A DNA stretch of 64,000 nt. Origin: Schaalia sp. ZJ405. GTDB lineage: Bacteria > Actinomycetota > Actinomycetes > Actinomycetales > Actinomycetaceae. Below the pieces are notes generated by a model that was not told where the DNA came from, did no database searches, and was given only the letters and a program-made list of their open reading frames with translations. The stretch is from the NCBI RefSeq assembly GCF_011038885.2, contig NZ_CP064952.1, positions 2,232,001 to 2,296,000 on the forward strand, read 5' to 3'. Shown in pieces: positions 47,144 to 56,155 of this stretch (positions within the stretch are counted from its first letter, which is position 1; each line of letters begins with the position of its first letter). The position numbers and the translations under genes are program-made.

Positions 47144-49324
47144 ATGGAGGCACAGGTTCCCACCCTCGACGCGCTGGCTCTATCCGAGCCGACCAATCTG
47201 CACGGTCCCGTGATTTCCGCTGATGGAGTCAATGGATATGCCCAGATGCCCTACCTGCCGGATTTACTTAAGTGGGTTCATTTCGGAACCGAAGGTGATC
47301 ACCCGAAGTCCTGGGGGCTCATGGGTGGTGGTGTTGGGCCGGGCCTGGGCGCGGTTGTCCTATTTGTCCCGATCATTGATGGGACTGCATTCCCTCCGAA
47401 CGAACGCACTCCAAATCGAAAGCAAGAGATCTCGTGGTACCTGGCTGACGGATATCAGCCGTCACCTATTTCCGAGTGGGATGCGAACTGTATCCATATG
47501 CGAATCCAACACTTTTCGATTCGTACGATGGACAGAACATCGACCGTTGTACATTCAAGCGTTCAGATGACAAATCGTTCCGACACCACCCTCGAGATGA
47601 AGCTCGCGGTGAACTCCTCGCCGAAACTCATGGTCCCACTGTCGATCCAGCCAACCGAGTCCTCAAATTTCGACATGATGTTCTCTGTCGCCATCGAATC
47701 GGGCAAGACGATCGAAATTGAATTTGTTGCCCATGCAGCAGGGAGGTCCCTGGATTTTGAGCAGCTCGCAAATCAGGGCCGGTTCTCGCAAGAGTACGCG
47801 CGACTCTGCAAGGAAAATGATGAGCGAATCGCCCAACTCGCCCATCCTGTGACATTGCCGAATCAAGGCGTTGCGAACATGTACAAAGCAATCCAGATTC
47901 AGCTCTGGGGTCTGATCACCGACACACCAAATGGGGATCGGGAAATCCGAGCTGGCGCACCAAATCCGGGGCGTCTTGAAAGCTATGACCGGACATTCCC
48001 ACACGATGTTCCAAACTATGTTGATCAGTTCATTCGCGAGGGTGATTACGAGTTAGGCTTGGCAATTCTTGAGTCCAGCTACTATCAGGTCCTCAATTCG
48101 TCCGACATTTCCGACTGGGGAAACCTTAACTACATGGATACCATCGGAAAGTGGATCCTTCCCTATGCTCAATACCTCCAAAACACAGGGAACACGGATT
48201 ACTTCACTGATGAAGTCATGGATATCCTCCACAGATGGGCGAAAAACCTCCACGACTGTCGTGAATGGGATGATGAGGAACATCGCGGACTCATTCGCAA
48301 GGGTGAAGACTTTGAGAATTGGGCGGAAGACGGTGATTTCCTCCTCTGCGATAACTGGGCAGCTCTTCACGGATTGCAGGCATATACGTACATCTGCGAA
48401 ACGATGGGACAACTTGACCGAGCAACCTGGGCGCAAAAGGAAATGGAATCGATTAACGATGCTGTCAATCGGTGCCTTGACTCCATGATGAAACGGCGTG
48501 GAACAGACTACTACTGGGGTGCCTTCGATGACGTCTCGTTCAAGCGCTACACCCGAGGATCCTTCTACGCCTGGGTGCCCTATGCCGGTGCTCTTTCAAC
48601 ATTCCCCTGGGGCGCACGCCTCAAAGGGTGTCATCTCGGTGGAACGTGGAAAGACTACTTCGACGCTTCGATCACGTGGTCTCTGAGCGAACGCGATCGG
48701 CGAGTTATTCCCGAAGGGTCGTGGGGTGCGTGGTGGGGACACGTGACATATGGATCGACATACAACGCGGCAGCGGGGGTTCAGTGCCTATTTTCGGATG
48801 AACATCGGACTCAGAGCCTGGGAAATGTCGAGTTTCTCTACGAGAATCAGTGCGCACCGAACCAATGGTCCGAGGCATTTGAATTCAAAGGCGAAGGTCA
48901 GTGGCCAGGTATGTATCTTCCGCAGGAGTCCTACGGAAACTATGAGTCATGGGGCACCTCATTTACGAAGCAGTCAACCCTGCAATCCTGCGTATCGGTT
49001 ACTGTTGATGGAACCGTGATCATTGGTCGTGGTATCCCTGACCGGTGGCTCAAACCCGGAGATGTCATTGAGTGGGCGAACGTCAACATCAATAACGGAA
49101 AGATAGTGAATTTCAGAATCACGTCTGCGGGTACGGAAATCCAGCTGGAACTCTGGGGAGACACTCCTGAGGGAGATGTCCTTTTCAATCTCCCAGCTTT
49201 CACGAACAACATCGTATCTGCAACAGCCGGCAGCATCGACCAGCAGGCCGGACTCGTCCGCCTGGAACCCGGAGAAAATAATACAACCGTCCTTCTCCAA
49301 AACGCAATCTCCATTGAGAAATAA
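47144..49324 (+). CDS. Cytoplasmic six-hairpin glycosidase-like protein
   Basis: A 726-residue protein without signal peptide. The N-terminal part (about 1-260) is beta-rich with WGLMGGGVGPGLGAVVLFVP. The central part is rich in paired helices and aromatic residues, as in (alpha/alpha)6 glycosidases: YVDQFIREGDYELGLAILES, DWGNLNYMDTIGKWILPYAQ, ADGDF-like CDNWAALHGLQAYTY and GTDYYWGAFDDVSFKRYTRG. The last about 120 residues form another beta domain. I cannot name the glycoside hydrolase family. As first gene before a sugar importer and DeoC/PfkB/RbsD genes, it probably cleaves an imported glycoside. GAGGAG lies six bases before the chosen ATG; a longer frame from 46967 crosses the promoter. 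Confidence 0.72.
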   Translation: MEAQVPTLDALALSEPTNLHGPVISADGVNGYAQMPYLPDLLKWVHFGTEGDHPKSWGLMGGGVGPGLGAVVLFVPIIDGTAFPPNERTPNRKQEISWYLADGYQPSPISEWDANCIHMRIQHFSIRTMDRTSTVVHSSVQMTNRSDTTLEMKLAVNSSPKLMVPLSIQPTESSNFDMMFSVAIESGKTIEIEFVAHAAGRSLDFEQLANQGRFSQEYARLCKENDERIAQLAHPVTLPNQGVANMYKAIQIQLWGLITDTPNGDREIRAGAPNPGRLESYDRTFPHDVPNYVDQFIREGDYELGLAILESSYYQVLNSSDISDWGNLNYMDTIGKWILPYAQYLQNTGNTDYFTDEVMDILHRWAKNLHDCREWDDEEHRGLIRKGEDFENWAEDGDFLLCDNWAALHGLQAYTYICETMGQLDRATWAQKEMESINDAVNRCLDSMMKRRGTDYYWGAFDDVSFKRYTRGSFYAWVPYAGALSTFPWGARLKGCHLGGTWKDYFDASITWSLSERDRRVIPEGSWGAWWGHVTYGSTYNAAAGVQCLFSDEHRTQSLGNVEFLYENQCAPNQWSEAFEFKGEGQWPGMYLPQESYGNYESWGTSFTKQSTLQSCVSVTVDGTVIIGRGIPDRWLKPGDVIEWANVNINNGKIVNFRITSAGTEIQLELWGDTPEGDVLFNLPAFTNNIVSATAGSIDQQAGLVRLEPGENNTTVLLQNAISIEK

Positions 49325-49336
49325 CGGTTCCACCGG

Positions 49337-49365
49337 GGTGATGCCCAACTCAATCGGGTATCACC
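49337..49365 (+). terminator. Intercistronic hairpin after the glycosidase gene
   Basis: A 10-bp stem GGTGATGCCC / GGGTATCACC (49337-49346, 49356-49365) with one G-T pair, between the glycosidase and binding-protein genes. No strong T-run. It could stabilise or partly separate the two messages. Confidence 0.4.
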
Positions 49366-49457
49366 TTCACACTCACACCTTGAATACCATCAATTAATCC
49401 CTATCGGCCAAATGATGGTCGACTTTCACTTCACACGCGCGATGGAGCGCAGATTGG

Positions 49458-50807
49458 ATGAACAGCATCATGAGAACCACAGCAGTGAGCCGCACAATAC
49501 CGATTGTGACAACAGCATTTCTGACCTTTTCTCTCGCGGCATGTGCGAGTCCGGGAGGCGCCAACAGTACCAACGAATCCGGGAAGGAAGTTGAACAGGA
49601 TGCATCCCAACCGCTGACGGTGTGGGTTGATTCAACTCGGCAACCGATGGCAGAGGCCTATAAGGAAGCCCATCCGGATGCCAACGTTGTGATCGAAACA
49701 TACGATGGAAATGCGAATGGAGCAACCACGCTACAGACGAAAATTAGCCTGTTTAACCAGTCTGGAGAGGGATGGCCGGATGTTGTCTTCTCCACGCAAC
49801 CTCAAGAAATGTCGTGGATGACTCAGGACCGATACGCTTTCCCACTCGATATTACGGAAAAGCTGGAAGATTCTGTGAAAGACTCTTTTGCGAAAGGGGC
49901 ACTAGTTCCCTGCACAGTAGATGACAAAATCTACTGCTTGCGCAACGACCTGGCAATGAATGTCACCTGGTATAACGACGCACTGTTCAAAGAGTTTGGA
50001 TACGAGGTTCCGAAAACTTGGGAAGAATGGGGTGAACTGGGAGAAAAGGTCGCGGCCGAGCATCCCGGATATATCATCGGAACAATTGGGGATAACTGGG
50101 CGACCGACATCTACCTGTGGGCCAGCCAATGCCCAGCTAATGCCAACGAGGGTGATCGTCAGGTTCGCATCGACTTGACAGACCCAAAGTGCACAAGAGT
50201 TCAGGAACTCATCGATCCCCTGATTGCCAATGGATCCGTTTCAACCGACACGGTCTTCTCCTCGTCCTTCGCAAACACCTACAAAGACAAGATGCTCATG
50301 CTCATCGGTCCAAACTGGTACGGTGGTGCCCTCCTGGAGAAGGGAGCAGCGCTGGAGCAGACTCCGGGTACCTGGGGAGTAGCTCCGGCACTGACCTGGA
50401 AAGATGGTACTGAAACCACCGGAAATGTCGGTGGAGGCCTGTGGATTGTCTCCCGACATTCTCAGGTTCAAGACAAGGCAGTCGATTTCGTGTCGTGGGT
50501 GACAACTTCTGAGAAGACGCAGGGGACAGCTCCTGGATATCCGGCAAATACTGAGGCAGCAAAGGCCTGGCTGAAGAATTTACGCGATCGGAAGTTCTAC
50601 GTCAACGACCCATCGGAGGCTTTCGAGAATGCCGCCGCTAAGGTGTGGGACGGATGGGCGTACACCTCGTATTCCTGGTACACGCCGTGGGCGGATAAAG
50701 TGGTGACGCGACTGCTTGAAGGCTCAAGCCTCAAAGACACTCTGCCAGCATTCCAAGAAGAAATGCGCAATAAGGCGGAGGCCACGGGCTACAAGGTAGT
50801 TGAGTAA
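49458..50807 (+). CDS. Sugar ABC transporter substrate-binding lipoprotein (CUT1)
   Basis: A 449-residue extracellular solute-binding protein of the maltose/oligosaccharide type. The signal has a basic start and lipobox SLAAC with Cys29, followed by a short Ser/Asn/Glu linker. The mature part begins QPLTVWVDSTRQPMAEAYKE, typical of family 1 binding proteins, and includes PKTWEEWGELGEKVAAEHPG. It likely captures the glycoside hydrolysed by the preceding enzyme. ATG 49458 is used; an ATG four codons later is an alternative. Two permease genes follow at once. Confidence 0.9.
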   Translation: MNSIMRTTAVSRTIPIVTTAFLTFSLAACASPGGANSTNESGKEVEQDASQPLTVWVDSTRQPMAEAYKEAHPDANVVIETYDGNANGATTLQTKISLFNQSGEGWPDVVFSTQPQEMSWMTQDRYAFPLDITEKLEDSVKDSFAKGALVPCTVDDKIYCLRNDLAMNVTWYNDALFKEFGYEVPKTWEEWGELGEKVAAEHPGYIIGTIGDNWATDIYLWASQCPANANEGDRQVRIDLTDPKCTRVQELIDPLIANGSVSTDTVFSSSFANTYKDKMLMLIGPNWYGGALLEKGAALEQTPGTWGVAPALTWKDGTETTGNVGGGLWIVSRHSQVQDKAVDFVSWVTTSEKTQGTAPGYPANTEAAKAWLKNLRDRKFYVNDPSEAFENAAAKVWDGWAYTSYSWYTPWADKVVTRLLEGSSLKDTLPAFQEEMRNKAEATGYKVVE

Positions 50808-50810
50808 ACG

Positions 50811-51716
50811 ATGCCTACCCCCTTTGCTTCTCAAAGCCACCGGCATGTGAAGAAAGAAAAAGGAATGGGGGTTGTGCCGTATCTCTTCGTGGCACCGTAT
50901 GTGATCCTCTTGGTCATTTACGGAATCGTCCCGGTAGTCTACGCATTCCTCCTGTCCCTTTCGCATCCGGATGGTTCATTCGCTTTCCTGGACAACTTCA
51001 TTCAGGTGGTCAACGACTACAGGTTCCTCACATCCATGAAGAACGTTGGAATCTATGTTGTCATCTGGCTGTCATCACTCCTGATCCTTGTCGTCCTCCT
51101 GGCCCTCCTGACGCATCAGGCTTTCCAGCATTTCTCGAAGATTGCGAGGTTTGTTTACTACATTCCCGGAGCATTGGCGGGAGCCGCTTCAACTCTTGTG
51201 TGGATGTTCATGCTCGACCCGTCGGTTTCTCCCGTGAGTTCGTTCCTGAATTCCATAGGGATCGAGTCCTTCGCTCAATCCGTTGGGCCTGACAAGTTGC
51301 CTTGGATCTTTGCGGTCATCGCTTTCTGGAGCGGAGCGGGTGGATGGATCATCATCATGTATGGCGCACTCAACGGAATCCCTCACGAGGTTATTGAAGC
51401 AGCTCGAGTTGATGGGGCAGGAATGTTCACCACCGCAACACGAATCCAAGTTCCAATGATCTTGAAGTGGATCGCGTACATGCTCATCATGTCATTTGCC
51501 ACAGGTACCCAGCTCTTCGTCGAACCTCAGCTGCTTGCGTCGGCGACATTCGGTGGAGTTTCCGAATCGTGGTCACCAAACCAGCTTTCACTGGTCTACG
51601 CGTTCCACTATGCCGACTTTAATTCGGCGGCAGCACTCAACATGATCCTCCTGATCATTTCGTTGATCGTCGCGATCATTGTCATTCGCAAGATCAAGCT
51701 CTTCGAAGTGGAGTAA
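50811..51716 (+). CDS. Sugar ABC transporter permease, MalF type
   Basis: A 301-residue membrane subunit with six predicted helices. After a short cytoplasmic start the first helix is VVPYLFVAPYVILLVIYGIV. The coupling loop toward the C terminus reads NGIPHEVIEAARVDGAGMF, the EAA motif that docks the ATPase. It starts 3 bp after the binding-protein stop. No ATPase gene follows, so a shared MsmX/MsiK-type ATPase encoded elsewhere is needed. Confidence 0.92.
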   Translation: MPTPFASQSHRHVKKEKGMGVVPYLFVAPYVILLVIYGIVPVVYAFLLSLSHPDGSFAFLDNFIQVVNDYRFLTSMKNVGIYVVIWLSSLLILVVLLALLTHQAFQHFSKIARFVYYIPGALAGAASTLVWMFMLDPSVSPVSSFLNSIGIESFAQSVGPDKLPWIFAVIAFWSGAGGWIIIMYGALNGIPHEVIEAARVDGAGMFTTATRIQVPMILKWIAYMLIMSFATGTQLFVEPQLLASATFGGVSESWSPNQLSLVYAFHYADFNSAAALNMILLIISLIVAIIVIRKIKLFEVE

Positions 51717-51720
51717 CGGT

Positions 51721-52635
51721 ATGTCAACTCGTCGTACAGCAGAATGGCATCCGTCGAATGATCACATTCCACGATGTGTTGGAAGTGCATTCTGGTGGAT
51801 GATCGTCCTCGGCTTCATGCTGTTCTTCATTACGCCAGTTCTTTGGTTGTTCCAGGCGCCGCTTAAATCTGACCAACAATTGGTGCATGAGTTTTGGTTG
51901 AACCCCGGTTCCTGGAATGCGCTGGTCACCTCTTGGTCAAATCTCATGGCCTACCAGGACGGCATTATCTGGCGATGGATTGGAAACTCGATTCTCTACG
52001 CGGGAATCGCCATGATATTCGCGGTCATCACCTGTCTCTTTGCTGGATATGCGCTGGCAGTCATGAAGTTCCGTGGGCGCAAACTCATCCTGATGATCAC
52101 GATGATTGTCATGATGATGCCCAATGCAGTCCTTGTTCTCCCGCTGTATCTCGAGGCAAAGATGCTCGGAACCGCCGGAACCCCGCTCTCGGTGATTTTG
52201 CCTCTGGCAATGTATCCGTTTGGCGTGAACCTCGTGTTCATCTACTACTCGACCAATCTTCCCCGATCAATTCTTGATTCGGCACGGATCGATGGATGCA
52301 CTGAGTGGCAGGTCTTCCGGAAGATCGCATTACCGTTAGGAAAACCATCGATCGCCTTGGTTTCATTCTTTTCGTTCACTACATCCTGGAACAACTACTT
52401 CCTCCCGTTTGTCATGTTGCCATCGACAAAGTCCTACCCGGTGACGGTTGGGCTGAACAACTTGCTGACCTCCACGCCGGCGTTCAACCCAACGGTCGGA
52501 GCTTCCGGTCTGTCGATCTTCAGACCTGAACTCGCGTTGGCCACGGTACTTGCGGTCGTACCCGTTCTCGTTCTCTTCCTTTTTAACCAGAGAGCGCTCG
52601 TCGCGGGAATGATGGCCGGGGCAAACAAGGAATAG
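51721..52635 (+). CDS. Sugar ABC transporter permease, MalG type
   Basis: A 304-residue second membrane subunit with six helices. The EAA-type loop reads PRSILDSARIDGCTEWQVF and the C terminus ends in FLFNQRALVAGMMAGANKE, a typical MalG tail. ATG 51721 lies 4 bp after the previous stop with GGAG upstream; a frame from 51679 would overlap the first permease. It forms the heterodimer with the preceding gene product. Confidence 0.92.
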   Translation: MSTRRTAEWHPSNDHIPRCVGSAFWWMIVLGFMLFFITPVLWLFQAPLKSDQQLVHEFWLNPGSWNALVTSWSNLMAYQDGIIWRWIGNSILYAGIAMIFAVITCLFAGYALAVMKFRGRKLILMITMIVMMMPNAVLVLPLYLEAKMLGTAGTPLSVILPLAMYPFGVNLVFIYYSTNLPRSILDSARIDGCTEWQVFRKIALPLGKPSIALVSFFSFTTSWNNYFLPFVMLPSTKSYPVTVGLNNLLTSTPAFNPTVGASGLSIFRPELALATVLAVVPVLVLFLFNQRALVAGMMAGANKE

Positions 52636-52687
52636 CCCGCAATATCCTCGTTGATCCCAACGATTTTCATCAGAGAAAGGCACATTC

Positions 52688-53389
52688 ATGATCAACTTTA
52701 ACGATGCCAAAGAAGTCGCATCGGCAATCCAATACACCAATGTCAACCCGAACCTCACTCGTGATCAAGTGCTTGCGCACCTCAAAACGTGTGTAGATTA
52801 CGGATTCAATGCCGCGATGATCGGTCCATGCTGGGTTCCGCTGGCAAAGTCCGTGCTGGCAGGTACCGAGGTTCGGGTTGCATCGACATTGAACTTTCCT
52901 ATGGCGAACGACACCCTCGAAATGAAACTAGCAGCGCTGAAAGAACTTGCGAAGGCCGGCGCCGACGAATTTGATTTCCCACCGAATCCTGGCTATCTGC
53001 TCGGTGGAGATGTTGAACTGTACCGTGAAGAACTTAACCTCATCGTCAAGGCAGCTCACGATGAAGGGATGGTAATTAAAGCCATGCTGGAGTTCGGTTT
53101 CATCACGGATAACAAACTTAAGGCAATCTCCGCGCAGATTGCCTATGAATCTGGAATTGATTGGGTCAAACAGTCGTCGGGCTGGGGAGTTGGCGGATGC
53201 GTTGCGACAGAGGAGGATGTGCGGATTCTTGCCGAGAACATTCAGGCACCTTGCCGAGTCAAGGTATCGGGCAAGGTTAACACGCGCGAGAAGATGGAAG
53301 CCCTGTTCAAGGCAGGAGCTGAGTTGGTCGGAACATCCTCTGGTCCAGCAATTGTTGATGGCCTTGTCGGCGACATTGAGGGTTACTGA
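52688..53389 (+). CDS. deoC: Deoxyribose-phosphate aldolase family protein
   Basis: A 233-residue class I aldolase barrel of the DeoC/DERA family. The Schiff-base lysine is in WVKQSSGWGVGG (usual form VKTSTGF) and the second lysine in CRVKVSGKVNT (usual form VKASGG). GADEFDFPPNPG replaces the usual GADEIDMVINIG and keeps the Asp. The altered wording around all three sites suggests a substrate other than plain 2-deoxyribose 5-phosphate. It lies between the importer and a PfkB kinase. Confidence 0.85.
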   Translation: MINFNDAKEVASAIQYTNVNPNLTRDQVLAHLKTCVDYGFNAAMIGPCWVPLAKSVLAGTEVRVASTLNFPMANDTLEMKLAALKELAKAGADEFDFPPNPGYLLGGDVELYREELNLIVKAAHDEGMVIKAMLEFGFITDNKLKAISAQIAYESGIDWVKQSSGWGVGGCVATEEDVRILAENIQAPCRVKVSGKVNTREKMEALFKAGAELVGTSSGPAIVDGLVGDIEGY

Positions 53390-53396
53390 GGTCATC

Positions 53397-54326
53397 ATGG
53401 ATTCCACAGCACATGTCGTTGTCATCGGGTCGTACGCCAAAGCACTCGTCATGACCGCCGACAGAATTCCACTTGCCGGTGAGACCCTTGTTGGTCGTGA
53501 CTACCGCCAGACATACGGTGGTAAAGGATCAGACATGGCAATCCAGGCTGCGAGGCTGGGCGCCGAAGTGGACTTCCTCGGAGTCGTCGGCGCAGACCTT
53601 TTTGGAGATGAGTTCCGGGAGCTACTCACCGCCGAGGGTATTTCGAGCGATAGAACACGAGTGAGCGAAACACGCCCGACGGGTGTGGGATTCATCATCA
53701 AGGATACAGACGCACGAAACGTCATCGTCGTAGATATGGGAGCGAACGAGGAGTTTTCTCCCGACGATATTGATCAGCGACTTCCTCGGGGAAGGCAGAA
53801 CTCGGTTGCTCTGGCACAACTTGAAGTTCCTCTCGATACTGCGCTCTATGGACTGAGGGCAGCGAAGGATCGTGGCATGCGTACGATCCTTAACCCGGCT
53901 CCTGCGGTTTCTCTCAGAGGGAGGACCTTGGAATACGTTGACATCCTGACTCCGAACGAAAGTGAAGCTCGCGTGCTGCTGGGACTAGAACCCGATGATG
54001 ATATCTCGAACGAAGAGGTTGCACGTCGGCTCTTCGATATCGGCGTGAAAAATGTCGTCATCACACTCGGCAGCAAAGGGTCGTTGATCGCAACGCCCGA
54101 TAAAACACTGATGGTTCGTCCCATTCCTGTCGATGTTGTTGATTCCAACGGTGCGGGCGACTCATTCAATGCAGCACTTGCCGTCGGGTTGTCCGAGGAG
54201 ATGAATCTGGAGCAGGCGTCGGAGTTTGCATCTGCCGTGTCGGGTTTGTGCTGCATGGACTGGGAGACTGTGCCGTCGTACAAGTATCGGGATGAGGTTT
54301 ACCGCTACCTCGAATTAGTGGAATAA
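53397..54326 (+). CDS. PfkB-family sugar kinase (ribokinase-like)
   Basis: A 309-residue kinase. The N-terminal signature is QTYGGKGSDMAIQAARLG; the C-terminal signature DSNGAGDSFNAAL contains the catalytic Asp. ILNPAPAVSLRG, ILTPNESEARVLLG and VVITLGSKGSLI are the standard ribokinase-fold blocks. ATG 53397 lies 7 bp after deoC; a longer frame from 53139 runs through deoC and is rejected. With DeoC and RbsD it would phosphorylate a pentose or deoxy sugar before aldol cleavage. Confidence 0.9.
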   Translation: MDSTAHVVVIGSYAKALVMTADRIPLAGETLVGRDYRQTYGGKGSDMAIQAARLGAEVDFLGVVGADLFGDEFRELLTAEGISSDRTRVSETRPTGVGFIIKDTDARNVIVVDMGANEEFSPDDIDQRLPRGRQNSVALAQLEVPLDTALYGLRAAKDRGMRTILNPAPAVSLRGRTLEYVDILTPNESEARVLLGLEPDDDISNEEVARRLFDIGVKNVVITLGSKGSLIATPDKTLMVRPIPVDVVDSNGAGDSFNAALAVGLSEEMNLEQASEFASAVSGLCCMDWETVPSYKYRDEVYRYLELVE

Positions 54327-54352
54327 GGGACTACAGCTGAAGAGAAGGGAAA

Positions 54353-54856
54353 ATGATGAAACCCAAGACAATTCTTCACCCAGAGCTGGCGCAAGCTCTG
54401 GCGGAGTTGGGCCACACCGACGTGGTTCTCGTGACGGATGCGGGCTTCCCAATTCCGCGAGATGCTCGCCGGATCGATCTGGCGCTATACCAAGATGTAC
54501 CGACTGTGTACCAGATCCTCCGGGTGCTTCGGCAACATATGTTTGCCGAAGAAGTTCATTTCGCTCCGGAAGTGAAGACGCATAATCCCGATCTTTATTC
54601 CGAGATTCAGGATATCTATAAGGGGTCCGGTGCAAAGTTCATTCCGGCGATTCACGAGGAACTCATCGAGGAGTGGGCACCAAAGGCCAAGGTTGTCGTT
54701 AGATCTGGTTCTTTCGAGCCCTGGGCAAACTTCGCAATCATTGCGTCGACGGACCCGTTTGCGTGGTTCACGTCGGAGACGGTAACGACGTTGCCGGCCT
54801 ATATTGAACGCCGCGAAGCAATGAGCAAGGGAGTTGTTCCCGACTTCGACATGTGA
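54353..54856 (+). CDS. rbsD: RbsD/FucU-family sugar pyranase (mutarotase)
   Basis: A 167-residue RbsD-type protein. The N terminus LHPELAQALAELGHTDVVLV carries the catalytic His region, followed by TDAGFPIPRDARRIDLAL. The C terminus has VVRSGSFEPWANFAIIAS with the conserved E-P-N/F block. Family members interconvert furanose, pyranose and anomeric forms of sugars, here presumably for the adjacent kinase. It starts with a double ATG; the second (54356) is equally possible. A terminator follows. Confidence 0.85.
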   Translation: MMKPKTILHPELAQALAELGHTDVVLVTDAGFPIPRDARRIDLALYQDVPTVYQILRVLRQHMFAEEVHFAPEVKTHNPDLYSEIQDIYKGSGAKFIPAIHEELIEEWAPKAKVVVRSGSFEPWANFAIIASTDPFAWFTSETVTTLPAYIERREAMSKGVVPDFDM

Positions 54857-54885
54857 TCTGACGACCTGATTCATGGGGAAACCGG

Positions 54886-54922
54886 ACCGGGGGTTCGATT
54901 TTGTTTCAATCGCACCCCCGGT
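54886..54922. terminator. Bidirectional terminator between rbsD and sorC genes
   Basis: A long stem ACCGGGGGT-t-CGATT / AATCG-c-ACCCCCGGT (54886-54922) with a T-rich loop, midway between two convergent genes. Confidence 0.75.
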
Positions 54923-54936
54923 CGTGTGTTGGGCAG

Positions 54937-55926
54937 CTACGACTCACTCAGGAGTGAGACCGCCGTATCCGAATCGGTGATGAGGACATTGATCCATCTA
55001 CCTCTGAGGACTGCACGTATCGCGGAGCGTTTCCGAAGGCCTCCGCATACGCCGACGCGCGTGGGGATCGCGAGGAAATCGTCGGGCTCAATCCCGACGA
55101 TTCGGTGATTGAATTCGTGGTCAACGAGAATTCCATCTTTATCGAAGAAACGGAGACAGATGTCTCCAACAGCTCCGGCGTCAAGGAGGGATTGTCGGTC
55201 ATCGTTCGACAACGCATAACCGGAGGCTTGGAAGAAGGGTGATGCTTCCGGTGTGCCTACTCCTACGAAAACCGCAGACATATTTTTCCAGCAGCGGATG
55301 ACATCGGTAAAGGCTCGATCGGCAAGTAGTTGGTGAACAGCGCTTTCCGATTCCATTGTCACGGGTGCCGGAAGGAAGACAGGGGTTGCGTGGAGCTTCT
55401 GGGCAAAACGATCCATTGTTCGATTTGCAAGGATCTGCACTGTGGATTCGCCGGAACCTCCAATGACCTGGACAACCTTGTCCGCTTTCACGGTTGAAGA
55501 CTGCTCAAGCGCATCCACCGAGGCTAACAAGGACGCCGACCAGGACGAGAAACCGAGAATATCGACATCGTTGACCGTCGTTTCAACGTATGCGGCGGCT
55601 GCGGCTCCGAGCGCTCGGATCAGGCCGTCCTCTGTGGGCTGCGAGGTAATAACTACGGCACGCTCGATCCCGAACTTCTTTTCGAGTTCACTTTCGAGAT
55701 CTGAGTGGACATCTGGCGGGATGACGACGACGGTGCGAACCAAGCCAACCCGGGTTGCTCTGCGCAGGATTCGAGAAACACGACTCTGGGAAATTCCGAG
55801 GACAGTGGCGATCTCTGACTGTTTGAGGTGTTGTTCGTGGTAGAGCTTCGAAACTCGGGTCATGAGACGGAGCTTTTCGAGAGGAATAGCCGACCATGCT
55901 GAGTGAGATTCCGATGCAACATTCAC
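54937..55926 (-). CDS. SorC/DeoR-type sugar-binding regulator
   Basis: A 329-residue transcription factor. An N-terminal helix-turn-helix includes LKQSEIATVLGISQSRVSRI. A large SorC-type sugar-phosphate-binding domain follows (SSWSASLLASVDALEQ, VIGGSGESTVQILANR, VFVGVGTPEASPF, and GGLRKRSAIRAVLRG near the end). GTG 55926 is taken as start although no good ribosome site is seen. It is convergent with the catabolic operon and is its likely regulator, sensing a phosphorylated intermediate. Confidence 0.87.
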   Translation of the reverse strand: MNVASESHSAWSAIPLEKLRLMTRVSKLYHEQHLKQSEIATVLGISQSRVSRILRRATRVGLVRTVVVIPPDVHSDLESELEKKFGIERAVVITSQPTEDGLIRALGAAAAAYVETTVNDVDILGFSSWSASLLASVDALEQSSTVKADKVVQVIGGSGESTVQILANRTMDRFAQKLHATPVFLPAPVTMESESAVHQLLADRAFTDVIRCWKNMSAVFVGVGTPEASPFFQASGYALSNDDRQSLLDAGAVGDICLRFFDKDGILVDHEFNHRIVGIEPDDFLAIPTRVGVCGGLRKRSAIRAVLRGRWINVLITDSDTAVSLLSES

Positions 55927-56155
55927 AAGACATCCATGCTTTCGTTGAAAAAACTTACCCGGGTGTTCATTTTCTTAACTCTAGACTGAGGTACCAGTAG
56001 TTTTCCCGCAAATTGTCAAGGGTTTCACCATGATGCCGCACGCATTTACTCGTGAGAGCGAGGTAGTCGCAAGATGATGCCTCCTCATGATAAACGAGGA
56101 CGAGGCGGAGTTCCGAACGGGGCTTACGTCTGGCGGGAAGAAGTAGAGTCGGATC

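Noticed and set aside
53139..53396. N-terminal extension of the PfkB kinase through the deoC gene
   Set aside because: The frame is open by chance across deoC. The kinase fold begins at the ATG at 53397, directly before VVVIGSYAKAL.
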